Assembly: GCA_016490735.1 (NCBI GenBank)
Contig: JAEMWC010001201.1
Location: 1-64,000 of the forward strand
DNA length: 64,000 nt
Reading direction: 5' to 3'
DNA from: Pachyseris speciosa
Taxonomy: Eukaryota; Cnidaria; Anthozoa; Scleractinia; Pachyseridae
Within the stretch, counting starts at the first letter, position 1, and every line of letters starts with the position of its first letter. Position numbers and translations under genes: made by a program. This document shows, one piece after another, positions 21,988-32,960 of this stretch. The notes under the pieces are model-generated. The model saw nothing but the letters and a program-made list of their open reading frames with translations. It was not told the origin of the DNA and did not search any database.

Positions 21988-22096
21988 CAAAGGCAAAGGG
22001 TTGAAAACCCGTTGAAGTCCTAAATTTTTTTCAGGCTTCTTTTCGCAATTGCATAAATTGCGTTCACAACTGCGAGGATCATTCTTCATTTGATCA
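21896..22096. repeat. foldback: inverted SINE tails, ~90-bp arms
   Basis: The tail of the third SINE unit (21896-21987) is followed after about 20 bases by its near-perfect reverse complement (22008-22096), both arms ending in the CAACGGG/CCCGTTG word. The arms differ mainly in A-run length. Confidence 0.9.
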
Positions 22097-22106
22097 TGTT
22101 ATTTCA

Positions 22107-22890
22107 GTTACAAAGGCACACTTCGCCCGCTATGGTGTTCGGATAAGTTTCTGTCAGACAATGGGCCGCAACATCTCTCTCAAGAGTTCGCAAATTTTGC
22201 CAAGGCTTATGATTTTCAGTTGATCACCCGATCACCGTATTACACGAGATAAATAAAATAAACTAAAAAGATGCTGCAAAAGTCTGACCTGTTTACTGGT
22301 CTCTTAGAACATAGAAATACACCACCTCAGCGTATGACCCTCTCTCCAGCACAGAGGTTTCTTTGTGGTCCAACAAAGTCAAGTCTGCCTGTGTCTGAAT
22401 CACTGTTATGCCAGTCTGTGCAAACAGTGACAGTGGTACGCGATGAGCATCTTGACAGAAGAGGTTTAGCCAAATCGTACTATGACAAGACTGCAAGTAA
22501 GGAGCTAACGCCGTTGGTTCCTGGGAAGTTCGTTTATAGCAAACCCAATGATCGTCACCGGGGTGAAAGGTGAAAATTTGGAGAGGATTTAAATGAAGTG
22601 ACACCACTTTCGTACCTCATTAAAACGCAAGAAGAATTGGTTCGACGGAACAGAACTCACCTAAGACCTGCTGAGGCTTCGCTTTCATGTAATCAGCAAC
22701 CTCTCACACAGGCTGTGCTCGCTCTCGTACAGCAAGAAGTGCCCGCTGTTGTACAGCACGAAGTGTCCACTTCAGACAGCCATGTTGTTCCCCCTCCCAT
22801 CGAAGCAGTGCCAACCACTGGTCATTCGATTGGACCACACCCTCACCAGTTGAAAGTCCAAAGCCAAAGGCTCGTTACGGTCGACTGATT
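22107..22890 (+). pseudogene. Gypsy-type retrotransposon integrase, 3' fragment (broken)
   Basis: Translated pieces read KAHFARYGV, then DKFLSDNGPQHLSQEFANF after a one-base shift, which is the integrase core with its second catalytic Asp. Next comes LEHRNTPPQRMTLSPAQRF in the open frame 22271-22573, then KSYYDKTASKELTPLVPGKF, typical of the region after the core, and finally YLIKTQEELVRRNRTHLRP in 22598-22888. Frameshifts and stops occur near 22140, 22249 and 22573. Reverse transcriptase and the 5' end are missing; the left edge abuts the SINE foldback. Assignment to Gypsy is from the integrase C-terminal pattern. Confidence 0.85.
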
Positions 22891-23053
22891 CGGGCCCGCA
22901 GAGACTAGACCTTTGACAGTAAACAGGAAATGCTCGAAACTGTTGAGCGAGACACAATTCGGATTGTTAATTGACACTGTTTGTTCCTGTTACGAGTTTG
23001 TTATTTATTTATTTTTTCTTCATTTATTTTTGTTCAGAAACATATTAACTTTT

Positions 23054-23065
23054 AAAAAAGGAGGA
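23054..23065 (+). other. polypurine tract of the Gypsy-type element
   Basis: AAAAAAGGAGGA lies directly in front of the TGTTGG start of the 3' LTR, where the plus-strand primer is expected. Confidence 0.75.
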
Positions 23066-23200
23066 TGTTGGTAGGTCAGTAGTTGTGCGCATGCGTAGGA
23101 GTGTGTGGTAGTGTAGACAGCATGGCCGATGGACGTAATAAAGTTGTCATGTTGTGTTCATGATATCCTTGCTCTTTAAGCCTGTGCCGACTTGTCAACA
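23066..23200 (+). mobile_element. 3' LTR of the Gypsy-type element (~135 bp)
   Basis: It begins TGTTG and ends CAACA, immediately after the polypurine tract. It contains AATAAA near 23137. No matching 5' LTR is seen upstream, so only the 3' end of the element remains. Confidence 0.7.
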
Positions 23201-24120
23201 AAGCCATGCTTGCCAGCTACGTAGGGCAAATTGTGTAGACCAGCATGTATTTATATTTTTCTGGTCTTCAAGGTCTCTTCTCTAGATCCTCGTCTGTCAT
23301 TATTTTAATACTTTTTGTTGTGCAAATTTAGCGAGAAATTTTGGAAGATCCGGATGCAGTTTAGAAGCAAAGAGCACTGAAAAGTTTCATACTCTCGGCA
23401 AACACCACGCACTTGGGTAAGGTGCATACTTAATACTTAAAAGCGTCCGCCAGTTTAGCCGTTTTGGCGGGAAAGTGTTCACTCATTTGACGACCCAAAA
23501 ACTATCGCCAAATCTTAAAATGGGACGTTTGGTGTTTTATTAAAACCTCTTTTAAATCTATGTTGCAGTAAAATAACTAGAACGATTTTTATCACTTGAC
23601 TTGGAAATGACCAGGATATCGTAGAACCGATCAGTGACTTGATATCGTAGGCTATTTGGACAGTAAACAAAACTTGTGATTGGCTAATTCGAATTTGGGT
23701 ACGGTGATGTTTACGAATAAGTATGTGAATGATCATCGTAGTTATGAAGGTCAGCATTATAAAGCGCAGTTAATAGAGCGTCACGCTTTGGGCTCTTCGA
23801 TACTTTGCCACGTTACATGTATTTTGTCATATACGTAACGCAAACCAAAGATAAATAACCCGAAATAACAATGGGACTTCTCCATGCATGTTAGCTCATG
23901 TTGCAACACTCTCAGCTACTTAACATATAAATTCTATTTGGCCGTGCGTATGTAATCTGATAACGCACGGATAATGACAGAATGTTTTAAGAACAAAAAT
24001 GTATACGCTACTCGTCTTTGGCGAATAGCCTAACTGATCTTTTTACCACCTTTTGAGGTCCTCCGTGCGTTATCTTAGTACACGCACACTAACGAATGGA
24101 ATATATTAATTATATAAATT
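23201..24120. other. intergenic, nothing recognised
   Basis: AT-rich DNA between the LTR and a SINE, with no coding signal. Confidence 0.5.
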
Positions 24121-24360
24121 AAATATGTGACTGATCATCGCAGTTATGAACACTACTTAAGCAGTAGTGAAAATAAAGCCTGAAAAAAATTCAGGCTTGT
24201 GCGGGATTCGAACCCACGACCTTTGCGATACCGGTGCAGCGCTATACCGACTGAGCTAACACGCCATCTGGGAGCTCGTCGTTTAGTTGGTTCGTAATAT
24301 ACCCGTGAGTGGTGAATATATGAGAATGAATATATGAAAATCATATATTTGAACTGCGGA
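24121..24360 (-). mobile_element. tRNA-derived SINE (second type)
   Basis: A tRNA-like head at 24195-24265 on the reverse strand has A box TAGCTCAGTCGG and B box GGTTCGAATCC. It is followed by a tail whose hairpin words (CTGAAAAAAATTCAGG) and flanking ATATATGAA runs resemble the tandem SINE at 21351-21987. Confidence 0.7.
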
Positions 24361-24431
24361 TTAATGATTACAACAACATGCTTTATTTCCCCCATTTAGT
24401 GACATTACAGACATATAATCGTTTAAATAAA

Positions 24432-24700
24432 ATCCGAAAATCCTAACGGTATCAAACGCGACCTCAGAGGACAGCTTAAAGGATGTTGGAACCGGCTGAA
24501 ACTCCAGTCGAAAAAGGAGCAAGTCTTACATCGTCGTGAAGCAAGAAAAACTGGTGGTGGAAAAGTTCCTGTCTCCCCAAGTGAAGTAAGAAAATTAGTA
24601 GCAGACGCAATCCCAGCCTCAGTTAATCCTCTAGAGCAGGAATTTGATGATGATGCAGGAGAAGAACTTGATTTAAGGTCATTCCCCTTAAAAGGATGTA
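24432..24700 (+). pseudogene. Myb/SANT-like accessory protein fragment of a Harbinger element
   Basis: The plus strand reads through with RDLRGQLKGCWNRLKLQSKK, then RREARKTGGGKVPVSPSEV and an acidic stretch (EFDDDAGEELDL). A helix rich in basic residues followed by TGGG is typical of the Myb-like DNA-binding partner encoded by PIF/Harbinger transposons. The N-terminus and any start codon are absent. A plausible C-terminal coiled-coil piece follows at 25717-25935. The overlapping 135-codon frame on the reverse strand is a shadow. Confidence 0.6.
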
Positions 24701-24867
24701 CTATTAAAATTTTTTCAGACTTGGCACAATTGATATTCATGGATAGGACATTGAAAAAATGCAATAAAAAGATGGGGTCACCGTGCTTGTTTTCGCCCTG
24801 CATACTCGTTGTTCTAAGTGTTATAATCACTTTATTTAAGTCTCAAATATATTTAGCCGAGCACAGA

Positions 24868-25097
24868 TGCTCTACTAATTGGGGAGACTAAATCAAATCA
24901 ACTCGAAATAAATCAAATGAAATAAATGTTGGTTTTTGGGGAGAGGGGAAAACCGGAGTACCCGGAGAAAAACCTCTCGGAGCAGAGTAGAGAACCAACA
25001 AACTCAGCCCACTTATGTCGCCGAGTCCGGGCATCGAACCCGGGACACATTGGTGGAAGGCGAGTACTCTCACCACTGCGCCAACTCTGCTCCCGGA
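24868..25097 (-). mobile_element. tRNA-derived SINE (third type), reverse orientation
   Basis: The reverse strand starts GGGAGCAGAGTTGGCGCAGT, with A box GGCGCAGTGGT and B box GGGTTCGATGCCC, then a body with CTCCGAGAGGTTTTTCTCC and CTCCGGTTTTCCCC. The same family is found on the plus strand at 59510-59828 in copy R. It sits between the two parts of the Harbinger accessory gene. Confidence 0.85.
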
Positions 25098-25716
25098 GTT
25101 GCACGAGAAATGTTCGAAGCTTGAACAACCGAATAAAGTTGTTATTATGTAGCAAAAACTATGAATAATGGTGAAAACTAGAGCCTAATTGTTTTTCTGG
25201 GCTATATTCTTTTAGTATTGTGATTTCAAATTGCCTGATCTTGCAAATAATGTAAGGACATTGGATCACTACGTCATCATCTCAAACTCCTTACTGGCTC
25301 CAAACGCAGAGTTTCACCTCATTTATATATAAATAATCCAACTTCTACTAATAAACTTTTTTCTCCTTAAAATATGCTTATCGTGTACCTATTACGAGTA
25401 CATTACACCAATAATAAAGTGGGGCCACCGCGCTCGTTTCTTTACAACACGACGACAATGGGAAAATTTCAGCTGAAAAAGCTCAATGTCAAGGTAAATA
25501 CGCAATGTTTCTAGTGTACGCGCGCTAAATGACGCCATAAATTATGCGCAGTAGGGATGCGCCATGCAATTGTGAGGAATCACCTTAAGGCGGGACAAAG
25601 ACGAGAGGTAAGTTATTACATGCGAAGTGCAACCAAGGCTACTTGCCGACGTTGAAGCTATGAGCAGGAAAGGAGCGGCAAAAGTCACGAGTTATTGATA
25701 ATCAGATGACATTACG

Positions 25717-25935
25717 TTGACAGGTGCAAACGCAAGACCAGATTCCCTTGAGGAGGAGGACCCATTCTTGGCCATGGCGAGGGAAGTACACAAATTGAAA
25801 ATGAAGGTCTTAAAACTAAAAGAATGGAAGCTAATGCACCATGAAATAACATGGGAAATAGTTTGCCACCTGCATACCACACTGACGAGGAAAATTCGTA
25901 AACCAACCTGTAGTTTAAACTTTTTTGAACTTTGA
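25717..25935 (+). pseudogene. probable C-terminal part of the Harbinger accessory protein
   Basis: Short frame with DSLEEEDPFLAMAREVHKLK, then several Lys/Leu repeats that could form a coiled coil, as is usual at the end of Harbinger Myb-like proteins. It is separated from the Myb-like part by a SINE and 600 bp. The link is an inference from position and composition. Confidence 0.4.
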
Positions 25936-26079
25936 AATATTCATGTCATGAAATGTAACCATCACAAATTTCAAAACAAAAGAATTAAAAGATTAATTAA
26001 TTGCGGTGAATGTTCTCTTTTGTTTCCTGTTTTGTTGTCAACGAATCTTACATGCATTTTAATTTAATCATTAATCTTA

Positions 26080-26675
26080 TTAAGCAAAGTATCGTAAAAT
26101 AATGAGCTGGCGTTTGGCATTCCCACTTGCGTCTGCTGCAGCAACAATGTCAAATAGAAGATCGTCATCTGCAAAGTCGAAATTATGCAACACTGCAGTG
26201 GCCACAATAAGGACGAGGGTATTCGCCAAGGCGGTGCGCAGTCCCAAGTGCGGACACGGAAAACGTCGCTTTAACAATCCAAAGCATCTCTCAATAACGC
26301 ACCTAGTAGGCTTAGGTACAGTATTGCACCGCACGTGTCCTGCATTCTTTGGCTTGAGGATTGGTGTCATTAAATATGCTCTACAAGCGCATCCATTGTC
26401 ACCCACAAGAATGCCATCAAGAGCAACATCCCTTAGTTTGACTGCGATCTTGCTGTTTTCAAAAATGCGTGAGTCGTGAGTCGATCCAGTGCAGCGGGCT
26501 ACAATGTTAGTAATACAGGCATCGCTATCACAAACGGCTTGGGCGTTGATGGAGTGAAACTGCTTTCTGTTAACAAATGCCATAGCATTTTGTTTGTTTG
26601 GACATATGATCCTGATGTGGGTACAATCGATGGCCCCGATCACACCTTGAAAGTGCACAACATCACAACAACAAG
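26080..26675 (-). pseudogene. PIF/Harbinger transposase, C-terminal catalytic part
   Basis: Reverse-strand frame containing GVIGAIDCTHIRI (first catalytic Asp), RWD-equivalent TGSTHDSRIFENS (second Asp), LVGDNGCACRAYLMTP, and VIERCFGLLKRRFPCP (the catalytic Glu in the E-x2-F-G-LK motif). This is the DDE_Tnp_4 / HARBI1 pattern in the right order. The N-terminal half is missing, replaced in the same reading frame by a Penelope-type fragment. The remaining catalytic residues look intact but the protein could not work without its N-terminus. Confidence 0.85.
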
Positions 26676-26964
26676 GTGAACCGTTGAGGTGTTTGTAGAC
26701 ATGAGAATTCATGTCAGTCGAGAGAAGGTCTTTTACCCTAGTTGAAAAGTGGCGTGACGTCTCGCCAATGTAACGCGACTTACATGCCGCACGTGTAAAT
26801 TGATACACAACCAGGGATTGTAAAGCATCTGAAATAGGGTCTTTGAAACTGAAAAAAATTCTTGATTTTGAAAGAAGAAAAACAATTCTGATGTCAATAT
26901 CTTTGCAGCAAACATCCAACAAGGGCTTCAGTATTTTGTGCGTGACGGTAGAGAAATCACCCAC
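26676..26964 (-). pseudogene. Penelope-like GIY-YIG endonuclease fragment, fused in frame to the transposase
   Basis: The reverse strand reads LVVYQFTRAACKSRYIGETS, then RHFSTRVKDLL and NSHVYKHLNG, a pattern known from GIY-YIG domains of Penelope-like retroelements. The frame continues without a stop into the Harbinger transposase, giving a 294-codon chimeric open frame. The join near 26676 is most easily explained by one element inserting into the other. Confidence 0.7.
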
Positions 26965-27168
26965 ACATTAAACTGGTGATGGCGTGAGTCATGCCGAAAC
27001 TTCTCTTTAAAAAGTTGTATCGTGAGTCTCAAATTTATTTTAATACTGTTATTGTCACGATATAATAATCATAATTATAATCATAATCATAAGGACGCTT
27101 CTTGATTTCCCTAGACAGCTGGTTGCTGCCCAGAGCCAATGAAAACCAGATCTGATCTGACATTAGCA

Positions 27169-27173
27169 ATAAT

Positions 27174-27217
<44 letters not shown>

Positions 27218-27279
27218 GGCGCACACACTGAGAAGGTTCTAGGAGACTGTAGGAAGCAATTAGTAGCACTGAAAACGTT

Positions 27280-27323
<44 letters not shown>

Positions 27324-27335
27324 TAATAATAATAA
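27169..27335. repeat. two (AAT)n microsatellites
   Basis: (AAT)n runs at about 27169-27217 and 27281-27335 are separated by 63 bases. Similar tracts are at 31170-31194 and 40846-40876. Confidence 0.9.
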
Positions 27336-30300
27336 TTGGTCTAAGCATCCAAACATTACAGAAGTCAGTACTGTTGGGGTCCGCGGGAATTCTCCGAAGA
27401 ACCCTGGAACGCTAAGGTGGTGTGTCACTACCTGCTGATAGGGGATACTCTAGTGGCAACCACTGTGATATAGTCTAATAATTAAATAACAATATATAAT
27501 TATAATAAGAACCTTCCCAGAATCCTTTGCAGCTGGAAAATCGTCAATCCCAAATAACTTGGTCAGTTTGAGGGCAGCAAGACCCCCACGTTGTCTAGAA
27601 ATAAGTCTTACCATAAACTAATTATTGTACAAGACTAAGGGCGATGACGTCATTGGTCACGTGACTTTGCTCACAAGTGCGTTTTTGCTCACTGTGACGA
27701 AGTTATTTTGTTATTGAAAAAGCAGTCAACGTGGTTTGAAGCACAATGGTGTGAGCCATTTCGGACTGCCCGGGTACCGAACAAAATATAAATATTAAGG
27801 GAGGTATATACAATTTTCAAAAAGTGGGAGTCTGGGTACAAGTTCTATCTCGCGTTGCATTAAACGCGAGGAAACAAAAATTTGGATATTGGTAGATATT
27901 TTTATGAAATATACATTTTTGTCATTTTTAATGCTGTGACGTCATCGGTCACGTGACCAGAACGGACCGAAGTTTAATATTCGCTCTAAAAGTTTACTAG
28001 AACCTTTCTCCAAGAATATTTTTAAGCGAAGTTGAAGTTTAATAAATAGTGTTTTAAAAAATGGCCATGATTACTTTTTCCTAAAAAAGTGCGGCAGTAG
28101 AAAATCTAACTGAAAAGTTTGTCAGCTTCCTGCTCAACGACCATTTGAGGTAGGAATAAAAGAAAATTTTGCCTAAGGCTTGAGAGTATGCTCTTTATGA
28201 TGGCGTTGTCAGTTTCTTCTAATTTCAATTGCTTTTGGCGAGGATCGATGTTTAAGATTTTTTTCAGAGGAGAGGGCCTGGAGGAAAGAACGAAAGCGAG
28301 GCTATACTTTCGCGCGCTTTTTGTTCACTGCGACGCCGCGCCACAAAAGGTTAGCTAGAAAAAAAAATTCCAAGGACTGGACAACGGACTGGACTTGCAT
28401 TTTCTTTAAACGGAACTTTTGACGACTTTTTTAATTATTTTTTTTATGGCTGCTGTCTGCTCAGGGACAATGTATACTTGAGAAGGTAAGTTGATACAGA
28501 TAGTTGTTGCTGTTTGTTAAAAAACAAAAAAAAAGCGCGTTTGTGGTACACTTAAATGCACTTCTCACCTAAAAAGTGTTGTTTAATTCTTGAAATTATA
28601 AAACTTAAACTAGAAGTTGCAGCAATGCGAATGAAATCAAATGAATGCTAACATTAAATGAAACAATTTAAGTTACTTAAGGCAACCGATGCAAGCTCAG
28701 TAATTTTACTAAATACGATATTTGGAGGTTAAAACGTATCTTAAACAGTGACGGAATAAATTATTACTTTATTTTCAACCGGAACTTAAAACGTTACCTT
28801 CATTCGCACAGACATCAAAACTTTATTTTATTCTGTCCATGAACTAAATTCCCTATTACAATTATAACAAAGTGTACAATAAAGCCATTATTCAAAGTAT
28901 TGGCCTAAGAAAAATAGTTGCGCATAAACAACTACTGGAAGAGTTCGTGCTTTCAAATGGATTACCCTAATGAATTACACGATTCCGACACATAAGTTTA
29001 ATTTGAGTGGCGAAACAAAAAACGTTTTCACAGAGGTTGTAATGCATGGGGGTTCACATAATTCAATTCAATTTTATAAAGCTAAAATTTGTATGTAAAA
29101 GATTCAGCAGAAACAGAGAAAAGTTTTAAAATCACGGCTGTTTATGCGAGTTCGTGTACGTGCGCGCTAAACGCGGAAAGTACCTAAGCTTAATAACTCT
29201 GAAGACGTCAAGTACTTAAGTTTATGTCAAAACCGACCAAGAACCAGTCGAAAAAAAAAAAACAAAGAAAGATTAGCAAATAATTGTTTTAATAGATTTG
29301 GCAGTTTTACAAAGTGTTACGCTTCTGGTTTGTGGCACCTATTTACAATGGTAGTCTGAGGAAAAACCTTTTTACAACAATGTTTAAATTATAAGCTTAA
29401 GCTTACGGTAAATTTCATTTGAATCTATTTTTTAAATTGAGGGGAAATTAAAATGTAATTTGCTATAAGAATGGGTCCAACACAGAAATCCTGAAAACCT
29501 TCTCCACAAACAAACTGGCGATAAACTTGAAACCAAATTTGAGAGTAGGCTTAAGTTCTTGCCGAGCCATACAAAAGTTGGGCATATAAACAAAGACAAC
29601 GCTTATCTGGCTTATCGGTTGACCGTAAGTTTTTGAAGAAAACGAATAAATAAAAGGTCAACGGTAAATACCTTCTCCAATCGTCGAAAAGGCTACATCG
29701 GGCCACTGCGTAAATCGAACATCCTTCGTCTTTAGTCATGCTCAAAGCACAGCGGGAAAATTTATGTGTTGTCGAATGCAGTCGCGGCGCGAATACAATC
29801 CCTTTCACAACGCTTTAGATACATCCAAAAAGCCGTCCATCAAGCCTTGATATAATTCTTCCCAGAGTGGCCAGTTAAAAATATTTTCACAGTCTAACAC
29901 ATCTTCAGGTGACCTAGTCGACGTGGCGGAACGAGAGAGTCGAACGAGGTATCGCACAGCGTTCATGTGCTCGTTAATCCACTTACTTGGTCTAAGGTTT
30001 TATGAGACAGGATGAACCAAATTTCAAAATCATTTCACTGTTTTGAATGTAGTTAAGCTTCGGACTAGAAATTTCCCATTACTTTGCAAACTTGACCGCA
30101 AATACCACTTTCACCGCAGCTACAGCGCTGTCGCAAGCAAACCGTCGCTTCGTTTGAGAAGGTCGATTCACTTTCTGTGATTGGTTAAACAAAATGACGT
30201 GTGAATCGCGAGGTGTGGAGAATCTACGATTCGATGACAAACATAGCGGGCAATGTCTTCCTTCGTAATTTAACCAAAGAAAAAAATTGCAAAACATTTA

Positions 30301-31240
30301 ATTTTTGGTTTATCGTGAACTAAAAAAATTGTCAGAACAAGAGCGGTAGGCGTGTTTTCAGAGCATCTCTCTCTCTCTCTCTCAACTAACACTTGTGATT
30401 TCTGGTATGAATGAATTAATATGCAAAAACTAAAAAAGGTAAAAATAATAAAGAAAAATTGTCAACTATTTTCCCAAAGAAGTACAAATACACTTGCCTC
30501 GATCCAAGCCCACTCATAATAAATATCCACAAAAATATGAATACAATCTTCCGTCTGGCGTGACAACATTTAACCCCCAAATTTCACTACAACCATTTTT
30601 TTTTTTTTTTTTACATTTATTAGTAAGCTCTGGCTTGCTGGCTCAGCAACAAATAACTTTCAAAACCATGAGAAGTTAAGTGAGAAAAACAATGTCTACA
30701 AGGTCTAAATAATAAGTCAGTAGTGCATGAATGGGTGGGGCAGGGGTTCTGAACCTTCAACTGATTGTACTTTTTTCTTCTGGTTCTACCCCTTACGTAG
30801 CAGTATCTACTTATGTCTTAACTTTGTTGCAGAGTCCAACAAAATTGCAAATTCATCACAACTTATCATTGTTCTTACCACCTTGGGAATGCCACCTTGG
30901 GAATGCCACTTTTTTGGTAGCCGCTTCAGTACACGTCTATTATTTCTATTTCTGTATTGTAACCGTTTTCTCCATTTTTACTTTGCTTCAGTGTTGCCCC
31001 TGAAGAAGGTTAGTCATGTCTCGCCGTAATATATGGCATTAAAAGTTACCCTTTTCGACCATCATTTTGTTTCTTATATCTACATCTATATCTTTCTATA
31101 TCTATCTCCTTATATCTACCTTTTTATGGGATATATAATTATATATTGTTATTTCCGGTTTCACTTGTAATAATAATAATAATAATAATAATAAAGAAAA
31201 ACCTTCATAGAGGGTACTATATCAACTGCTCATGGCCTTC
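27336..31240. other. long gene-free stretch
   Basis: No convincing gene. A word TGACGTCAYYGGTCACGTGA occurs at 27645-27664 and 27939-27958, suggesting pieces of one repeat family around 27.6-28.0 kb. A CTCTCT run lies at 30368-30384 and an (AAT)n tract at 31170-31194. Short open frames at 29551-29808 and 30727-31029 have no recognisable domain. Confidence 0.5.
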
Positions 31241-31269
31241 AAAGGAACCTTGTGTTAAGTGATTCTAAC

Positions 31270-31800
31270 TAATGGTATGGTGTGGTATGGTATACTTTAT
31301 TTAAATCAAAGAAACACGCTAGCCCCAACAACACTTAGCTGGTTTCCATGGAGGGCGTGTTTGTACAGACATAAAAAGGAGACTAAAGCTAATAATACAT
31401 GATTAATAATAAGATAAGTCTAAAACTACGAAGCTTCAGCTAAGAACGAAAACTAAGTTATAAACTAAAAATTAAAAAGTATTAAGACAGCTAGGACATG
31501 ACTAACACAAGACTATATACCATGACATGACCCAATTACGTTTTGATATATTTATCAAATGAATATATCGATTCCGCTAGTTTTGCTTCATTTGGGAGTT
31601 GGTTCCAAAGCATCGCGCCGCTATATTTGAACCTTCTTTTTTAGAAACTCTCTCTTCGGTGTAGGAAGTGTCAGATCTGTAGCACTATTTCTGAGATGGT
31701 AATTAGTCTGATCAGCATTCCTTCTAACAAAGAGTTCTTGAGGTCGGGCGCGGTGTCGTCATTTAGTATTTTATACATCAAAGCCGTGATAGGACTGGAT
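31270..31800 (-). mobile_element. LINE 3' end, CR1/Jockey-like, reverse orientation
   Basis: The reverse strand from about 31790 reads YKILNDDTAPDLKNS, then a diverged LTLPTPKREFLKKRFKYSGA and MLWNQLPNEAKLAESI, which is the usual extreme C-terminus of CR1-like reverse-transcriptase proteins. A non-coding tail follows, ending with short ATGGTATGGTGTGGTATGGT repeats. It is an old, 5'-truncated copy. Confidence 0.75.
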
Positions 31801-32159
31801 CGAGGCGAGAAAATTAAATTTTAAAACTCACGATGTAAACAAACATTTTTGTGTGTGCTGAAATGCTATCTGCACTGAAACGAAAACCCGAAAAAGTTGT
31901 TGGATATGTCTTCGTTTAAAGAAGCTCGGGAAATGCTTTTTTAAACCATTCTAGGAAAGTTATAAATAACGAAGAATTGCTTTTGTTGCTCGAACCGACG
32001 AAACACCTCGAGAAATCAACATTCCAACAACAAATTAAGCTCCGACATGGTGGAACTAAAGACATTAAACACACTTTCTTTTCTTTCTTTCTTTGGCGGT
32101 CTAGCTCACAAGAGTTACAATTTCTGCTATCAAAATCAAAATCTAAAATCTAAATCAAA

Positions 32160-32960
32160 ATCTAAAAATGGTTTTGTTGGCAACATCCACAAGTTACATC
32201 ACGCAATCTTTACCTGCTATAGCCCATGGCTACTTGTCGTTGCAAGTGGCTATGTTCCCAGTGCAAAAGTGTTTCAAAACCTTCTGTGGGGACTGTGCGG
32301 GTCGTCGCGAATCTGCACGCCCTCCGTGACATAACTTCTTTCCAAAAGGGTTCAACTCCAGGGCACTCAAGAAGCATATGAACAAGAACTTCATTTTGGA
32401 AGAGGCAGTGCTAGCATTGTGGTGTTTCTTTTATGTTCATTTTATAGAGAGAGAGATTGGTTGGTATGATGTTATGTATGATTTTAAACTGAAAGCTTCT
32501 CAACTTGTTTTCGATGGTGACATTAAAACGAAGTTAGTAGGCGTAAATGACATCTGGCATCTGCTTATGTAGATTGCTTTCAACAATGGGAGGAGAAAAA
32601 GACTGTTATGTGAGTACCAAACGAGCTTTTTTAGTGGAGAGGATGGTGTCGCTATCGGCAAGAGACTAGAAGGGTTTACCACACATCGGGCTATTGACCT
32701 AGGATTTTGCTCTTCCAAAGTTTAGGAATTGCCGCAAGAACACCAGCGTAATCGAGAAAAGTACAGCGAACTCCAAATTTGCATTTAAAGTCTTCAAAAC
32801 AAAGGAATCGACCCTGGGTGTCAAGTAGGTTACATACTTTCAAAATGCCTCTGTTAACCCACGTTTTATAATAAATGGACTTTCCATTTATCCTAATATA
32901 GCGGTTGTTCCTGATCAATACATTGTAGACTGCTAAGAAAACTTGAATCGTTTACAAATC
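32160..32960 (-). mobile_element. LINE remnant (L1/Tx1-like 3' coding region), reverse orientation
   Basis: The reverse strand reads NNRYIRINGKSIYYKTWVNR and, further on, GVLAAIPKLWK, then (after stops and shifts) EVLVHMLLECPGVEPFWKEV, the zinc-knuckle-like tail of these elements. It matches the order and many residues of the younger LINE at 60249-61231. It is heavily decayed. Confidence 0.75.

Noticed and set aside
24195..24265. functional tRNA gene on the reverse strand
   Set aside because: tRNA-like head of a SINE with the typical tail; no clean acceptor stem.
24423..24830. 135-codon reverse-strand gene
   Set aside because: Shadow of the plus-strand Myb-like fragment, whose residues form a recognisable pattern.
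26102..26479. 125-codon plus-strand gene
   Set aside because: Antisense shadow of the Harbinger transposase.
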